A stretch of 64,000 nucleotides of DNA. Origin: Thozetella sp. PMI_491 (taxonomy: Eukaryota; Ascomycota; Sordariomycetes; Chaetosphaeriales; Chaetosphaeriaceae). The stretch lies in the NCBI GenBank assembly GCA_021432635.1, contig MU270044.1, positions 247,556 to 311,555 on the forward strand, in the 5' to 3' direction. The notes below the pieces were generated by a model, which was not told the origin of the DNA, did not search any database, and saw nothing but the letters and a program-made list of their open reading frames with translations. Shown here piece after piece: positions 45,254 through 55,995 of the stretch (its first letter is position 1; each line of letters starts with the position of its first letter). The translations under genes were made by a program, and so were the position numbers.

Positions 45254-45640
45254 TCACTGGACAGGCGTGGTGATTGAGAGGCTCGCGTCCAATGCACACA
45301 AACGCTTGACCCTTGAGGATTTTCTACACAGCCTGTTAGTCCAAAGCTCCTCAGCCCGGGTTTTCGCGGCAAAAATGCGGAGGATGGCATCGAGTTCGTG
45401 AAGTGCCACTGCTCGCATATCATCGGTCGGCGAGGTGTTGCCGGGCGAGGCGAAAGTCAGCGAGACCTGGGCCACGGGATCGGAATAGGGCTTCCCAGCA
45501 GGCCGCTCGACAACATCAAGTTGGTGTCGTACGAGAACAGATTGACCCACTCGGACTCCGAGAGGATTTAGCACGCATTGGCTTACGATACCCTCCTCTG
45601 AGAGTATGTACTGTACAAGCGGTAAAGCTGAGTGGATCTG
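45254..45640 (-). CDS. Orphan exon-like coding fragment
   Basis: The minus strand is open and strongly protein-like from about 45640 down to a stop at 45254. It contains L-P-L-V-Q-Y-I-L-S-E-E-G-I-V, then V-R-V-G-Q-S-V-L-V-R-H-Q-L-D-V-V and D-D-M-R-A-V-A-L-H-E-L-D-A-I-L. The open frame as such starts at 45574. Its GC content and codon use differ from the surrounding desert. I do not recognise the family, and no neighbouring exon could be joined. It may be the remaining part of a gene otherwise lost, or one exon of a small gene. Confidence 0.3.
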   Translation of the reverse strand, partial: QIHSALPLVQYILSEEGIVSQCVLNPLGVRVGQSVLVRHQLDVVERPAGKPYSDPVAQVSLTFASPGNTSPTDDMRAVALHELDAILRIFAAKTRAEELWTNRLCRKSSRVKRLCALDASLSITTPVQ

Positions 45641-47194
45641 GCCAATCCAAAAAGAAAATCAAAAAAATCAAGGCCAAGTTCCGCGTGCTCCTCTATCCTA
45701 GAGATACCTTCCTAGTCATATCGACGGAGCCACCACATCGCAGCACAAGCCAACAAGATAGCCGCCATAGAAATTACTTGGCGATCGCCAAAGAAAATAC
45801 TAATGCTAGTTCCCCATTGGTTGCTCAAAGGAGCTAATCATGGTTTTAACTGCTTATTCCTAGTCGATCCCTGCCGACTTTCGCCTCTTTTCGGCGCCCA
45901 GCAAACCAATCTTACTAGATGTTCTCCGGCGTTTCAAAATTCATATTCCGATGTGAGCTAGAGCTAGCAATGGCTGACCCGCTTCGTAGAGAACGGCGGA
46001 AAGCAGCCAAGTTATCCCATGCCACGGGTAGGGGCGAAATCGACGCGTCTGACATTCGGAATAAGAATATGCTTCCGCTGTCTCTTAGTGATGTAATCAA
46101 AGATCAAATGACCCAAACAACTTGTAGGCTTGTCTGCATTGATATAGCATCGGATTTAGCTTTCCCGCGCAGTACTCTCCTCGTTCACATGGTCATGGGG
46201 TCCGTGCCTACTTGCCTAAAGATAGCAGTGTTAAGTCCGTGCTCTTGTTGCCCGCCCCGAGATGAGTAAGGGAATGGCTGTATTAGGAAACACATGAGCC
46301 CAGGAACTGAAGCTTGCCCATCCCGGCTATTTTTCCTCATTGCTCTCTTGGTAGCTCAGCCTACATGTGGCGACACCCTCGGAGAGTCTATCACCGCAAA
46401 ACCCCGGTAATAGAATTAAATTGGAGGCTGTGAACAGACCTGTGATCTTAAAATTGCGGCTGAAGCCTTGCGGGATATGATAAGACCTATCCTAATCGTA
46501 ATGGCCGACAAATCACCGAGGTCTGGAGTTTGAAGGGAGTCGGTGTATGTGCATGACGTGAGTTTCATCACTTGCGGATTGGTATTCTTCAGAAGCACCG
46601 ACCACATGTTTATTTCGCGATTGCATGTTCAGGTCATCTGCTTTGCACCCATGAAATTAAACCGGACTATGGCGGTAGTAGAAAGGCTTGCACACTTTCT
46701 CCGCACGTCTTACTTGGCCGATTTCACGATAAGGCGATGGGTATCGATGTACGTAGCGAAACTTTCAATAGACGCCGGTTTTCTCTCCATCCTGTTGCAT
46801 ATAAACAGCTTACATCGTAGAGTTAAGATTTACTCAACAAGGGTGCTGACCGGAAGTGAGGCTATGAGGTGAGAACCTTTTAGTGGGTGATCTTCCGAGT
46901 GGCGTAGAGCAAATATTCCGCACATGACTGAACCCAGTGGCATCCTACTCCGCGCAAAGCCGTTTCTAGAGACCGATAGGGTTCGTTATTGCTAGTCCGG
47001 CGACGACAAGGTTATTTCAGACCGAATTTTTGAAGCCAAGCAGGCGCGTAAGCCGAATATCGTAAGCCGAGTATCTTGCAGCCGAAGCAAAAGTATAAGA
47101 AGGAGAGCAATCCAAATGCCACTTGAATGTCATTGATACATCGGCATCGAATTCTAGAAATACTTAAATTGCGTCTAATTCAAAATCTCTAAAA
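45641..47194. other. Mostly gene-free stretch
   Basis: A plus-strand frame at 45919-46269 begins with a coding-like acidic/basic stretch (M-A-D-P-L-R-R-E-R-R-K-A-A-K) but then loses protein character. No domain is recognised. The rest holds the upstream region of the gene at 47195. Confidence 0.35.
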
Positions 47195-49095
47195 ATGACT
47201 TCTCGTTCTTTCATGATGCTCTCTGCGCCCGTTGAGGGCGCGCATGTGTCTGCCAAGTTCGACCAGTACAATAAAGCTCTGGCAGACCAATTCAACAAAG
47301 AGCTAGAGGAGGAATACAAAAAAGAAAACAAACCTGTGCCAGAGGAAGCAAAATTGGACCCGATGAGCTGGGATGAGCAAAAGAAGGAAGATTGGCCCAA
47401 CCTTCACGACAATTATCGCGTCATAGGCGGTGTTCAACTAGTGCACAACGGCGACTTTTGGGTTCCACAGCCCGACCAGCAATACAACTGTCTCGGTTGG
47501 GTGATGAATCAGGTGGAAAACTTGTCAAGCACCAAAGACTACTGGACTGAGGCCAAACTGCACGAGCAGAGTAAGCACCCCGGGCTATATATAGGGCACG
47601 CAACACCCCGCGTAAGATCCTGAGCTAATGAGTGTCGCAGTGGCAAAACTCGGATACGTTGAAGTTGCTGAGGACAAAGCCCTCGTTGACGTTTGGTACA
47701 GCCCTTCGAAGAGGACTAAAGAGTTAAAGCCCGGCCACGTGTCGAAGCGCACCAGCATCACCGACACAAAGTGGACAAGTAAGCTCGGCCCCCAGGGCCC
47801 ACTGATTGAGCACGAACGCAACGATATTGGCGGAGGCGTGTACGGCACCGTCAAGAAGCATTACGGACCCCCTACTACACCTCCAGCCAGCACCTCGCAC
47901 GCCCCAGCTCCTTCCCTTGCCATGGAGCCCGAAGCTGCCCAGGAGCTCACCCCGCCTTCATCCTCTGATGATGACGTGGAAATTATTCACGCCCATGCGC
48001 AGCTGGCGGCTGTCGTAAAATCCAAGCCAAAGCCGGTTCCGATACCCAAGCCGACAAGTCGCCCGCCTGCAAAGCCTACCACCCCCAAGCCTGTTCCTGG
48101 TTCAAAGCCCCCTGCGAAGCCTCCCACCACGAAGCCTCCCACCACGAAGCCTCCCACCACGAAGCCTCCCACCACGAAGCCTCCCACCACGAAGCCTCCC
48201 ACCACGAAGCCTCCCACTACGAATTCTCCCAAGTCGACCAACCCAGCGCAGAGCTCGCAGTCGGCGCAGGCTAATTTTGACCATGCGTTCTACGCCTGGA
48301 AGAAGACATGGTACAGGAAGCCCGCTTTTGGTTCCTCGGAGTAAGGTTTCGTCCAGACCCCAAATTTCGGTGTTTCTTGTTCTAATTAGAGCTACAGCGA
48401 GGACGGCTTCACCCAAACCTCGCAGTTCGAGCAGCTAATCAAGCTTGGCCCGTCGGCCATACCGATGCTTGTTGCCAAACTCACTGCGGTGGAGAACACA
48501 TACGCTGTTGTAGCTTGTAGGTATCTATGAGCGCCTGCCCACCACGCAACGACTTGTTGACCGTCCAATCCAAACAGACAAGTTTCTTGACAAGAAGACC
48601 AACCTCAAGGGTGGCTCATTGAGGGCACAGCGAGATGAGATTCTAAAGCTCAATGCCAAACGCACCAAGACGCTCGCCGCCAATGTACAGAACCTCGCCA
48701 TCGTGCGCGACCAAGCCCTGTTCAGTCTCCCCAGCCTCCCAGGCGCTCTAACCGCCGCTGCCAAGCTCACGGCCAACCCGCTGTTCCGCGAGATCGTCAA
48801 GGAGGGCGGCCACGCGGTCGTGCATATCCTTGAGGACTATGTCAAGACGGGCACGCATGGCAAGGCTATCTGGGAGGAGGCGCTGTTGGAGATTTATAAG
48901 ATCGAGAAGGAAAACGGCAATGTCCCGCAGGAGGTCCAGGAGTTCGAGCAGTGGCTAGCTACCTATACCGGAGATCCGGTGCAGAACGATGATGGGACAG
49001 AGGTGCAACCTGCTGGTTCTGAGGGCACTGAAGCTCCTCCGGCCTCTGAGAACACAGAAGCCCCCGCGGAAGATACTGATGCCCCCGCGGCCTAG
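47195..49095 (+). CDS. DUF7689-like protein with Pro/Thr/Lys repeat linker
   Basis: Four exons: 47195-47570, 47641-48340, 48392-48516 and 48578-49095, 572 residues. The introns (70, 51 and 61 bp) keep frame throughout. Residues about 1-230 form one domain: Y-N-C-L-G-W-V near the start, then A-L-V-D-V-W, H-V-S-K-R, W-T-S-K-L-G, I-E-H-E and Y-G-T-V-K-K-H-Y. This N-C-x-x-W...H-V-S...S-K-L-G...Y-G pattern is one I associate with a domain of unknown function of bacteria and fungi (DUF7689, name from memory). A linker follows with seven P-P-T-T-K units encoded by a 15-bp tandem repeat. The C-terminal 200 residues are helical and end in an acidic Glu/Ala/Pro tail. There is no signal peptide. Function unknown. 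Confidence 0.72.
48120..48224. repeat. 15-bp coding minisatellite (7 units)
   Basis: Seven head-to-tail copies of CCTCCCACCACGAAG. The last ones carry point changes and the next unit is degenerate. It encodes P-P-T-T-K repeats inside the gene at 47195. The array is in frame (15 = 5 codons), so copy number can vary without frameshift. Confidence 0.9.
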
Positions 49096-49838
49096 TGCCC
49101 GGCGGAGATTAGATTTGGGGATGTTTTCGAAAGCTCGAGTTTGATTTAGGTGGGTTTCTATGTTTCTTTAATCGCTCATCTTTGCCTTTCGTGTTTTGTG
49201 GCAATTTGCTCAGAGCACTTTCCTTCTGTTTGTCGAGGTTGTTTCTTGTTAGATCGCTTACCCGAGTAAGGGCCTCCCAAAGCAATTCGGAAGCCTTTTC
49301 GGAGACCTAGGACGCTCATTATATTAGCCCCATATAGATTGACAGTTAAATTTGACTCGTGATTTTACTACCCTCTTATTCACAGACTTTTCGGCGCTTA
49401 GCAGCTACGAATGAATATCTTAGTAAAGCTTTTCGAATGGAACGGCTATGGAATTCGTAGCAGCTGGGTTGAGTGTAGATATTGGGATGCAGGTGATTCA
49501 CAGCTGCTTAATTATCTACACCCCATCAATCTTCTTACTATATGATTTACCGGATCTATTGGTTCTACCTAAAGAATTAGGTATAAATACCGGCTATATA
49601 CGCTAATATATTTATTTACTTGTGTTGTAACTACTTTACTACTAAATTAGCTACCTTTGTGAGCTATATGTTGTTAGTTGATTATTCACTAAGCGTTTAG
49701 CCGCCCCTATATCATACCAGCAACTATCTCAGATGTAACTATAATAATTAATAGTAGGCGTCGCTTAGCTAGCAACATCGAAATGTAGGTTTGTGGAATA
49801 GTGTCTTTCAACTCGCAACGGGGTATTCATGTCTCCTT
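49096..49838. other. Gene-free stretch
   Basis: This is the 3' flank between two convergent genes. It is AT-rich at 49500-49780, with no frame of note. Confidence 0.5.
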
Positions 49839-51110
49839 CTATATTGTCCCATTATCCTTCTGTCCAATAACGGTAATAGCTCGCTCTAAGAGAGTGGTAT
49901 GCAGCCTCGGTAAGAACGTTAGGAGGAGGCGCAACTCCATCTCGGAAGTCTCGTCAGAGATAAATGGAGTGTCCAGAATCCTGGACAGGGCGAAATAGGT
50001 TCCCATGAGCAAGAGAGCCGTCGGTTCACAGCTCGCGACGGACTTGGCAAAGGTTGCAGGCGCGTGTACAAGGAACTCGCTGTGCAGGAGTCGCACTGGC
50101 TTGTGATACAACATACTCAAGAACCCCACAACATATCGGTAGGCGGCTGTAGTTTGGTATGGGGTGCTTATTCGCGGAAGATAGCGGAGGAGAAAGCTGA
50201 AGACATGGTTGCTGTCCGAGGAGTCTAAAAGAGCTCCGATAAATTGCTTATCGACAGACCTGCCTGCTAGGTCGGATGTGTACTGACTCCTGGGAATAGA
50301 GACAGTCGTAACTTTTAACAGGCTCCGTACTCCGCGCCAGCATCGAAGCCAGTCCACAATGCCGGCGAGGCTACTACGCTCCCGAGGAACGACCCTCCGA
50401 TATAGGATTGTTTGACACGCAATTAGGTTAGCTGTTGTATACAGCGCGTGAAAGTTGGAATCGTCAACGCCGGATTTGATCTTCGATAGCTGGCCGGCAA
50501 TTGATCGGCCCGTGTAGGCGTGGACGGTAGCCAGTAGGCTAGGTTCTGGCGATTGCATCGCCGCTTGGATTGTTGCACCGAGGCCAATAATGATGTACAT
50601 CAGCCAAGGGTTTTCGAAGCCCATCGACACGGCGTTCTTGTAAAATCCCTCCGGTACCCAGTACTCAAAAACATCCGATTCGTCGACACGGCGAGAGTAA
50701 GAATAGAAGCAGCGTTGCTCCATCATTCGTTTGTCTGCTTCCAGATTTTGGCCTCGGTACAGAGGCCAGTCCATAGAAGCGGGTACTGTTATCGACGACA
50801 TGATATTTTGAGACAAGTCAGAAGGTGGAGTGGCGATGCTTGGCGCAGCTGCTCTCCTGGTGCTATGCTGGGGGCGGGTCGATATTGGGGCGGAATTGAC
50901 GCAATCGTTGTTGCGCTGGGCCATCTGGCGAGGTTGTTGACGATATAAGCCCTGTCGTTGCCATGAGATATCGGCGCTCTCCATGCTGTGATATGGTGGT
51001 TGGCTGTTTGTTTGAGCCTTTGACGCGCTTCTGGTTTCGTAATTTTCCACCACCTGGGCTAGCGGTTGGCCACTTAAAGTAGCAGCTCCTTCAGGCGTCG
51101 AGAACTGCAT
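49839..51110 (-). CDS. Fungal regulator-like protein lacking a zinc cluster
   Basis: An intronless frame of 423 residues with an ATG at 51110. The N-terminal 110 residues are polar, Gln/Ser-rich and disordered. From about residue 130 the sequence follows the C-terminal half of Upc2/fungal_trans_2-type regulators: F-Y-S-Y-S-R-R, F-Y-K-N-A-V-S-M-G-F-E-N-P-W-L-M-Y, an Ala-rich helix, Y-T-T-A-N-L-I-A-C, W-L-R-C-W-R-G-V, and a final L-L-T-F-L-P-R-L-H. No CxxC zinc motif is present. A TATA box at 51163 makes an upstream DNA-binding exon unlikely. It may be a cofactor or dominant partner of Zn2Cys6 factors, or a regulator that lost its DNA-binding domain. Confidence 0.68.
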   Translation of the reverse strand: MQFSTPEGAATLSGQPLAQVVENYETRSASKAQTNSQPPYHSMESADISWQRQGLYRQQPRQMAQRNNDCVNSAPISTRPQHSTRRAAAPSIATPPSDLSQNIMSSITVPASMDWPLYRGQNLEADKRMMEQRCFYSYSRRVDESDVFEYWVPEGFYKNAVSMGFENPWLMYIIIGLGATIQAAMQSPEPSLLATVHAYTGRSIAGQLSKIKSGVDDSNFHALYTTANLIACQTILYRRVVPRERSSLAGIVDWLRCWRGVRSLLKVTTVSIPRSQYTSDLAGRSVDKQFIGALLDSSDSNHVFSFLLRYLPRISTPYQTTAAYRYVVGFLSMLYHKPVRLLHSEFLVHAPATFAKSVASCEPTALLLMGTYFALSRILDTPFISDETSEMELRLLLTFLPRLHTTLLERAITVIGQKDNGTI

Positions 51111-51162
51111 CGAGGTATCACTAGAGCTAAATTGAAATTGAAGCCCCTCTTCAGTCGGTTAC

Positions 51163-51168
51163 TATATA
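51163..51168 (-). promoter_or_regulatory. TATA box of the regulator-like gene
   Basis: TATATA about 53 bases upstream of the ATG at 51110, which supports that start and argues against a further 5' coding exon. Confidence 0.4.
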
Positions 51169-51455
51169 TTTGGGATAAGACGGCGCTTTTCCTTCGTCAT
51201 AGCGGTGCCTGGCAAAAGCGACGCAGCAGAGCGGCTGGAGCGGCTGGTGCGGGCAGAGGTGTGACAGAGCGGGGCTAAACTTCTTCTAAGCCACATTGTG
51301 GCGGTGCAAGGATTTCCGCCCAAGGATTTCAGCCACTCCGGAGTGGGGAGTACGGAGTAGAGGTGTGGCATTTCCGCGTGCGGGCACAGATAATTAGTAG
51401 GTAACTAAGTTGGCTAAGTATAGTTAATAGTTTTTAAACCTTTTATTAACTAGAT

Positions 51456-52261
51456 TTTTGTTCAATGTCCTCATTGCCCTTCTGAAAAGCTGTCTTGCAG
51501 ACAATCCGCCCAGATGGGCCATTGACATTGCTTGTGGTAAGGACCTCAAATTCCATCATCTTCGGCGTGTTGTTCAACGCTTTCATGACATTGCGTTGTT
51601 TACCTACCCGGCTGAGCTCAACACTAATGCTACGTAGTGGATGGAGAGGATGGGTTGCCAATACTAAGTGCGATTCGTGGTGCCTTCAAAGAGGGTATAA
51701 AGCTCGCTCGAGTAGCTGCCGACGTCATGACGAACTCCAAAGACGACCCAGCGGTCGATGCAATGTGCAAGTTGGTGCTGGGCACAAATGGCTATGACGA
51801 CAGTTACAACAAAGCGAAAGGTATGACACTACATTCTTCAAGTATGTATGGCTCGGCTCTAACTTTATCTCCTCAAGGGATATTTGAAGTGATTGGCTCG
51901 ATGTCTGACACGCCAACTGTAGAATGTTTGGGAGGGGCCTATTGGCAAAACAGTCGCGGCTCTAGAGACATAGTAAGAAGCAAACATCCTTTTCCTTTCC
52001 GGGCAAAGACATCGATAAAGTAGAAAGTGGGATTTAACATACGATCAGGAGATTTACTGTGACACCCTGAGCAGGTTCGATCTCTCGGAATATCCAAAGA
52101 AAATTGGGGACAGAACTACGCCACAGGTAAACAGGCAAAAGTTTAACGGAATTGACCTCACAATTTACAACTACCTCAAGAAATGTTCAGACATCAACGA
52201 AAAACTTGCAAAAGGCGTTAACAATATAAGAGGAATAACAACAAATTGCGAAGAACTTTGA
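51456..52261 (+). CDS. Unidentified multi-exon protein, start unresolved
   Basis: Four joined segments: about 51456-51536, 51638-51820, 51878-51972 and 52049-52261. Introns of 101, 57 and 76 bp have canonical sites (GTAAGG, GTATGA and GTAAGA donors, with CTAAT, CTAAC and TTAAC branch sites). The joined protein reads hydrophobic at first (F-N-V-L-I-A-L-L), then I-D-I-A-C-V-D-G-E-D-G-L-P-I-L and A-I-R-G-A-F-K-E-G-I-K-L-A-R-V-A-A-D. It ends in a Lys/Asn-rich part with I-Y-C-D-T-L-S-R-F-D-L and a TGA at 52259. The layout weakly recalls secreted M35-like proteins, but no H-E-x-x-H is seen. No ATG is found in frame in the first segment, so the 5' end is missing from this model. Confidence 0.4.
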
Positions 52262-52303
52262 AAAGGTACTTCACATGGTTAACGAGCGTGGCTGATGAAG
52301 GTA

Positions 52304-53409
52304 CTAGCCTTCTACTCGACTATACAAAAATTCCGCCAATGGATCGTTATGAAATGTGATTCTGCCATTATCATTTGAAGCGGTCCAGTAAATACCCCTT
52401 TCTGGGTCGGCCCTCACAGCGTGCCATAGATCTTCTTCGACTTGTTCCCCGAAAAGGATTTGTCGTTTGCGCCTTGAAATGGAGAGTTCAGTTGTTGGCG
52501 ATGTACGAAGAAAATGCCTACTGGGCTCTTCCATCTCTGCCGGCAAACATGGCAACGTGAGATAAACCCTAGGGGCCAATTCTTCAGAGAGAAATGATGG
52601 CATGAGTTGCCTCTCGTGGAGATTGGCCCATTCATACGTCGCGTCGTTATGATCGACCCAGATATGTATTGCATGTCGATCGCGCAACTGAAGAACCGTT
52701 GACCATAGATCTACCCAGAGATGAGCTCTGGGAAACCAGTCGTCTTCATCGTCTTACTCTTTTTCATTTCCTGCTTCTAGGAGCGTATCCGTGCCTTCTA
52801 TTCCCATGGCATTTTGGGCAGCTTGGTAAAATTCTGGGGGCAAGAAGAAAGTAAACCTCAGGGTATGGACAGGATATAGAACGTTTAGGCTCGATCGCAA
52901 GAATATGTTGGCTGTCTCGAGGTCGGAGATATGGAGAGTGGTAGACCTAGAGATACAGCTTCTACACTCGTAGAAGCTCCACATCAGCGTCAGTATCTCA
53001 CAGTATAACATTCTCGGAACAGGGGAACTGACATTTGCTCGCAAGTTTGGAATATAGGCCAGAATGGATAGCGAAGGCTAGAGCAAGGCCTCAAGCTCCC
53101 CTGCTCGAGGGAGTCTAGCATGTATGCTTCGCATTTCCAGTGCGGGCCCCATTGAGACATCGCCCTGCCAGCGCAAGCTGAATAGCCGCTGTCCGCACCC
53201 TCTAGCTCTCGCGTGCTCTCGGGGTCATCGTCCGATCCCGCACACACCGATAATTGGAATTTTCCATCGCGACGAGAGAGATGCAGCTCTGTCCTCTGTA
53301 TTCCTAGGACTAAAATATAGATGGCGTTACGCAGCTCTAGTGGAAGTGTAAAAAATAGCGACTGAGAATGGTTTCGTGAGATATCTGATGCTGCGGCGGA
53401 AGATAGCAT
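52304..53409 (-). pseudogene. 2EXR-like hypothetical protein with in-frame stop
   Basis: The first exon from the ATG at 53409 carries F-F-T-L-P-L-E-L-R-N-A-I-Y, the short N-terminal motif of fungal 2EXR/F-box-like proteins, then cysteine-containing sequence to C-E-Q-M (near 53040). An intron (roughly 52950-53035, exact donor unclear) leads to S-D-L-E-T-A-N-I-F-L-R and F-F-L-P-P-E-F-Y. The frame is then cut by TAA at 52754-52756, inside an acidic run (E-K-E-stop-D-D-E-D-D-W). It goes on open for 150 more residues with W-V-D-L-W-S-T-V-L and similar protein-like sequence to 52304. No plausible intron removes the stop. Probably a recently broken gene. Function unknown. Confidence 0.5.
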
Positions 53410-54492
53410 TGTGCATTGTAGAAAAGGACGAGGTGGTTTCAGAAACAGAAAGAGTGCATGCGAAACAAGGCAGAGGACAGACTATATAGAAATGCCAGCG
53501 AGGAGGGCAGTGGGGGCTGAGTGGTAAATTTAAGCTCCGGCAACCGTAGCACAGCCGTAGTACCAAACCAACCGCTCCATTATAACCACAAAAAATTCTA
53601 AGCAGCATTCCAGCCCCCACTCAGAGACAAGGCCTCCGTAGCCAAGGACAGGGCCTCCCCACCCCACTGGCCATCTACCTGCATGCTCCTACGTGGACCT
53701 GTCAAGGGTCCTTTTTGTTAGGATTAATAATAAGCAATCGGTTCTACGCGAAGCTGTCTTTTGTATTCGTGGGATATTTGGGTCTGGCGGTTGTCTACGT
53801 CGATCTTAAACATACATAACAACTTGTTTTCCAGATTTTTCTTTCGTAGTTTTACTCGATATAGACATCTCTTCTAGTTGCGTTTCAATCGTTGATTATT
53901 GCCTTAGAAAGGGCTTGTCGAGAGGTATATTTACCTTTAGGTGGAAGGTAGTCGGCTGGGAATGAGGCTATATTGAGCAGGGTAGAGTAGAGGAGAATGG
54001 GTTAGAGGCAGATTTGAACGCGATGCGTTGAAGATGCGGTTTATCTCATCCCTTCTTTGAAGTGGGGAGGAGGGGGTGTTCAAATCTAGCCATAAGCCAT
54101 TCTTTTTATAAAATTTTAGACTTTTGATTAGTTGATCCACGATTTTTACGACCAAATATTCACTGAGCCATGTCGCCGTATAAATATAATACCATATGAA
54201 GGAGTTAAAGTGGTAGATATCCTCGTTCCTCGCCTCCTCCATATGGGATCTCAGGTTTAGGTCCCAGGCTTACCTAATCGCGGCACAGAATAAAGAGGCG
54301 GGAGCCACCTCCCTATTGATCCCTCAAAGGTGATTTGAATATTTGTATCGCTTAGCTCTTGGGTTCCAAGCGAACAAACATGCACAGAACAAGCGAGGCA
54401 GCCACGGCACCTTGGGTGATTTGAGGCCAACAAAGCTGAGCAAAAATTGAAAGAGACAAAATCTTCGGCAAAAGTGACGTGGGACAGATGTT
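53410..54492. other. Gene-free stretch
   Basis: No supported gene. The minus-strand frame 53937-54242 has AT-rich, Tyr/Leu-rich composition and no domain. Confidence 0.4.
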
Positions 54493-54754
54493 ATGAGCAT
54501 TGGTGATCCTTATATAAAGGTCGAACGGTTGCCAGCCAAGACACCCTTAGTTCAACCAAGCGACACTTCTACGGGCCTCTGTCAACTATCTATTCAAAAC
54601 GAGATTTTCCAAAAATTTCTGCGGCGGCCTTCCCCCATCCCTCTTTTCGCCGGTTTTGCCACTGCGGCCCAGTGCACTAGGCGAGATCAGATCTTCCCCT
54701 GGGCAGACACCGGCGTCCAGATGATGTGGAAGCTACGAGAATGGGCTTGTATAT

Positions 54755-55238
54755 ATGTCTGGTCCTGGGAGGCGACGATTGTCCCAGATAAGCCGTGGTG
54801 CGTCTCAAATGGTCCATGATACGATGACTGGTGTTATTACCACAACCATCCGACCCAGCAAGCATGCTGAGTAAGTCGGTTCTTCTGATATAAGCTTCTC
54901 ACAGAAGGTTAAGTTGGATACTATAGGACGTTCTCGAACAGATCATCAGACAGTGCATGCGGTCGGAGTGGTTCTCCGGAGACCCCATTCCGCACACTTG
55001 GAATGGCGGGTACTGGAACTACGATGCCCAATACGCGGAGGGATGGTTTTACTCCCTAGCACCGAACTCGAAGCGCGAATTCCACGAAATGAAAAACGCC
55101 ATCACGAAGCTGGACGGAGGAGTTGTGACCTCGAACCGCACTATCCACATAAGTTTTGACGAACAGGGGAATATTACCGGGATATTGCACGACAATCAGC
55201 TGCAGCGGGACGGCAGTGTGAGGAACTTTGGTGTCTGA
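54755..55238 (+). CDS. Hypothetical protein, gene model uncertain
   Basis: The second part (about 54929-55238) is strongly protein-like. It has D-V-L-E-Q-I-I-R-Q-C, then W-N-G-G-Y-W-N-Y-D-A-Q-Y-A-E-G-W-F-Y and I-H-I-S-F-D-E-Q-G-N-I-T-G, ending at a TGA at 55236. An upstream exon from an ATG at 54755 ends in T-I-R-P-S-K-H-A and a GTAAGT donor, but the obvious acceptor (ACTATAG) leaves the frame off by one. So either the splice is different or the gene has a frameshift. The family is not recognised. The Trp/Tyr-rich core suggests a compact globular domain. Confidence 0.4.
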
Positions 55239-55510
55239 TCATACCAGGGGGGTATAGTCCGTATCTTTACTATAGCAGTGTGGCGACAGTGCTTTTGTAT
55301 AGACATACAATTTAGTTTACCCCGAGAGGTTTCACTTTTCCCTCAAAAGGCTGTCTCTAAAATTTAAACTCCATATCACATTATCCTGACATATTAAGAC
55401 GGTATCGCCTCTTGTCCCATATTTCGAGAATGCTGAGCGCATATTTTCACCCCCTCTAATATAATTGCTACAATATCTCGGGGGTCGCTGTTTGCGCTAA
55501 GACCGCTGCG

Positions 55511-55995
55511 CTAAAAATGATCGTATATCCATCTCATATTGGGTTTAATAATGAAGCCATATGTTGGGATGACAAAGAAGGCTTTGGTGCTACGAAATTT
55601 GTTCGTTTCTGAAACCGTAGAGATCAATAGATCTTCTTGCTCGCTTTTTGTCGTAGATGAGAGAGAGAACACGCCTAGTCTTAGAAGGGCATTTAGAGTC
55701 GCATGATCGGCGTTGTCGGCTACTTTCTTAAGCAGCATATAATTGGCCGAGAGCCGAAATCTCTCCTGTATGCAGTCGGCTTCATCTCCTTCAGTCGCAT
55801 TTCTTCTCCGCAGTGGCAAGGTGTGGATCCAAATGGCGAAGCAAACAGGGCTCTAGCGACTTGTGTGTTGCCGTGGCCCAAAGCGACGAACAGGGGGAGC
55901 CGGCACCTGCCTCCTTCGAGACCGAGATGGGCTGGCGTTGCAGGACATATCTCAACTAGGTAGACGGCGTTGATTTCAGAGAGGATATAGAGCAA
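55511..55995 (-). pseudogene. Decayed ankyrin-like fragment
   Basis: Two overlapping minus-strand frames both look protein-like. One reads L-P-L-F-V-A-L-G-H-G-N-T-Q-V-A-R-A-L, an ankyrin-repeat-like helix pair. The other, past a likely frameshift near 55800, reads L-K-K-V-A-D-N-A-D-H-A-T-L-N-A-L-L. No complete gene can be built. It may be a remnant of an ankyrin-repeat protein. Confidence 0.3.

Noticed and set aside
48120-48224. CRISPR-like array
   Set aside because: The repeats are head to tail without spacers and in frame inside a eukaryotic gene.
47987-48416. Minus-strand glycine-rich repeat frames
   Set aside because: They are antisense readings of the 15-bp minisatellite in the plus-strand gene.
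53937-54242. 101-residue minus-strand frame
   Set aside because: AT-driven Tyr/Leu/Ile composition, with no domain and no splice partners.
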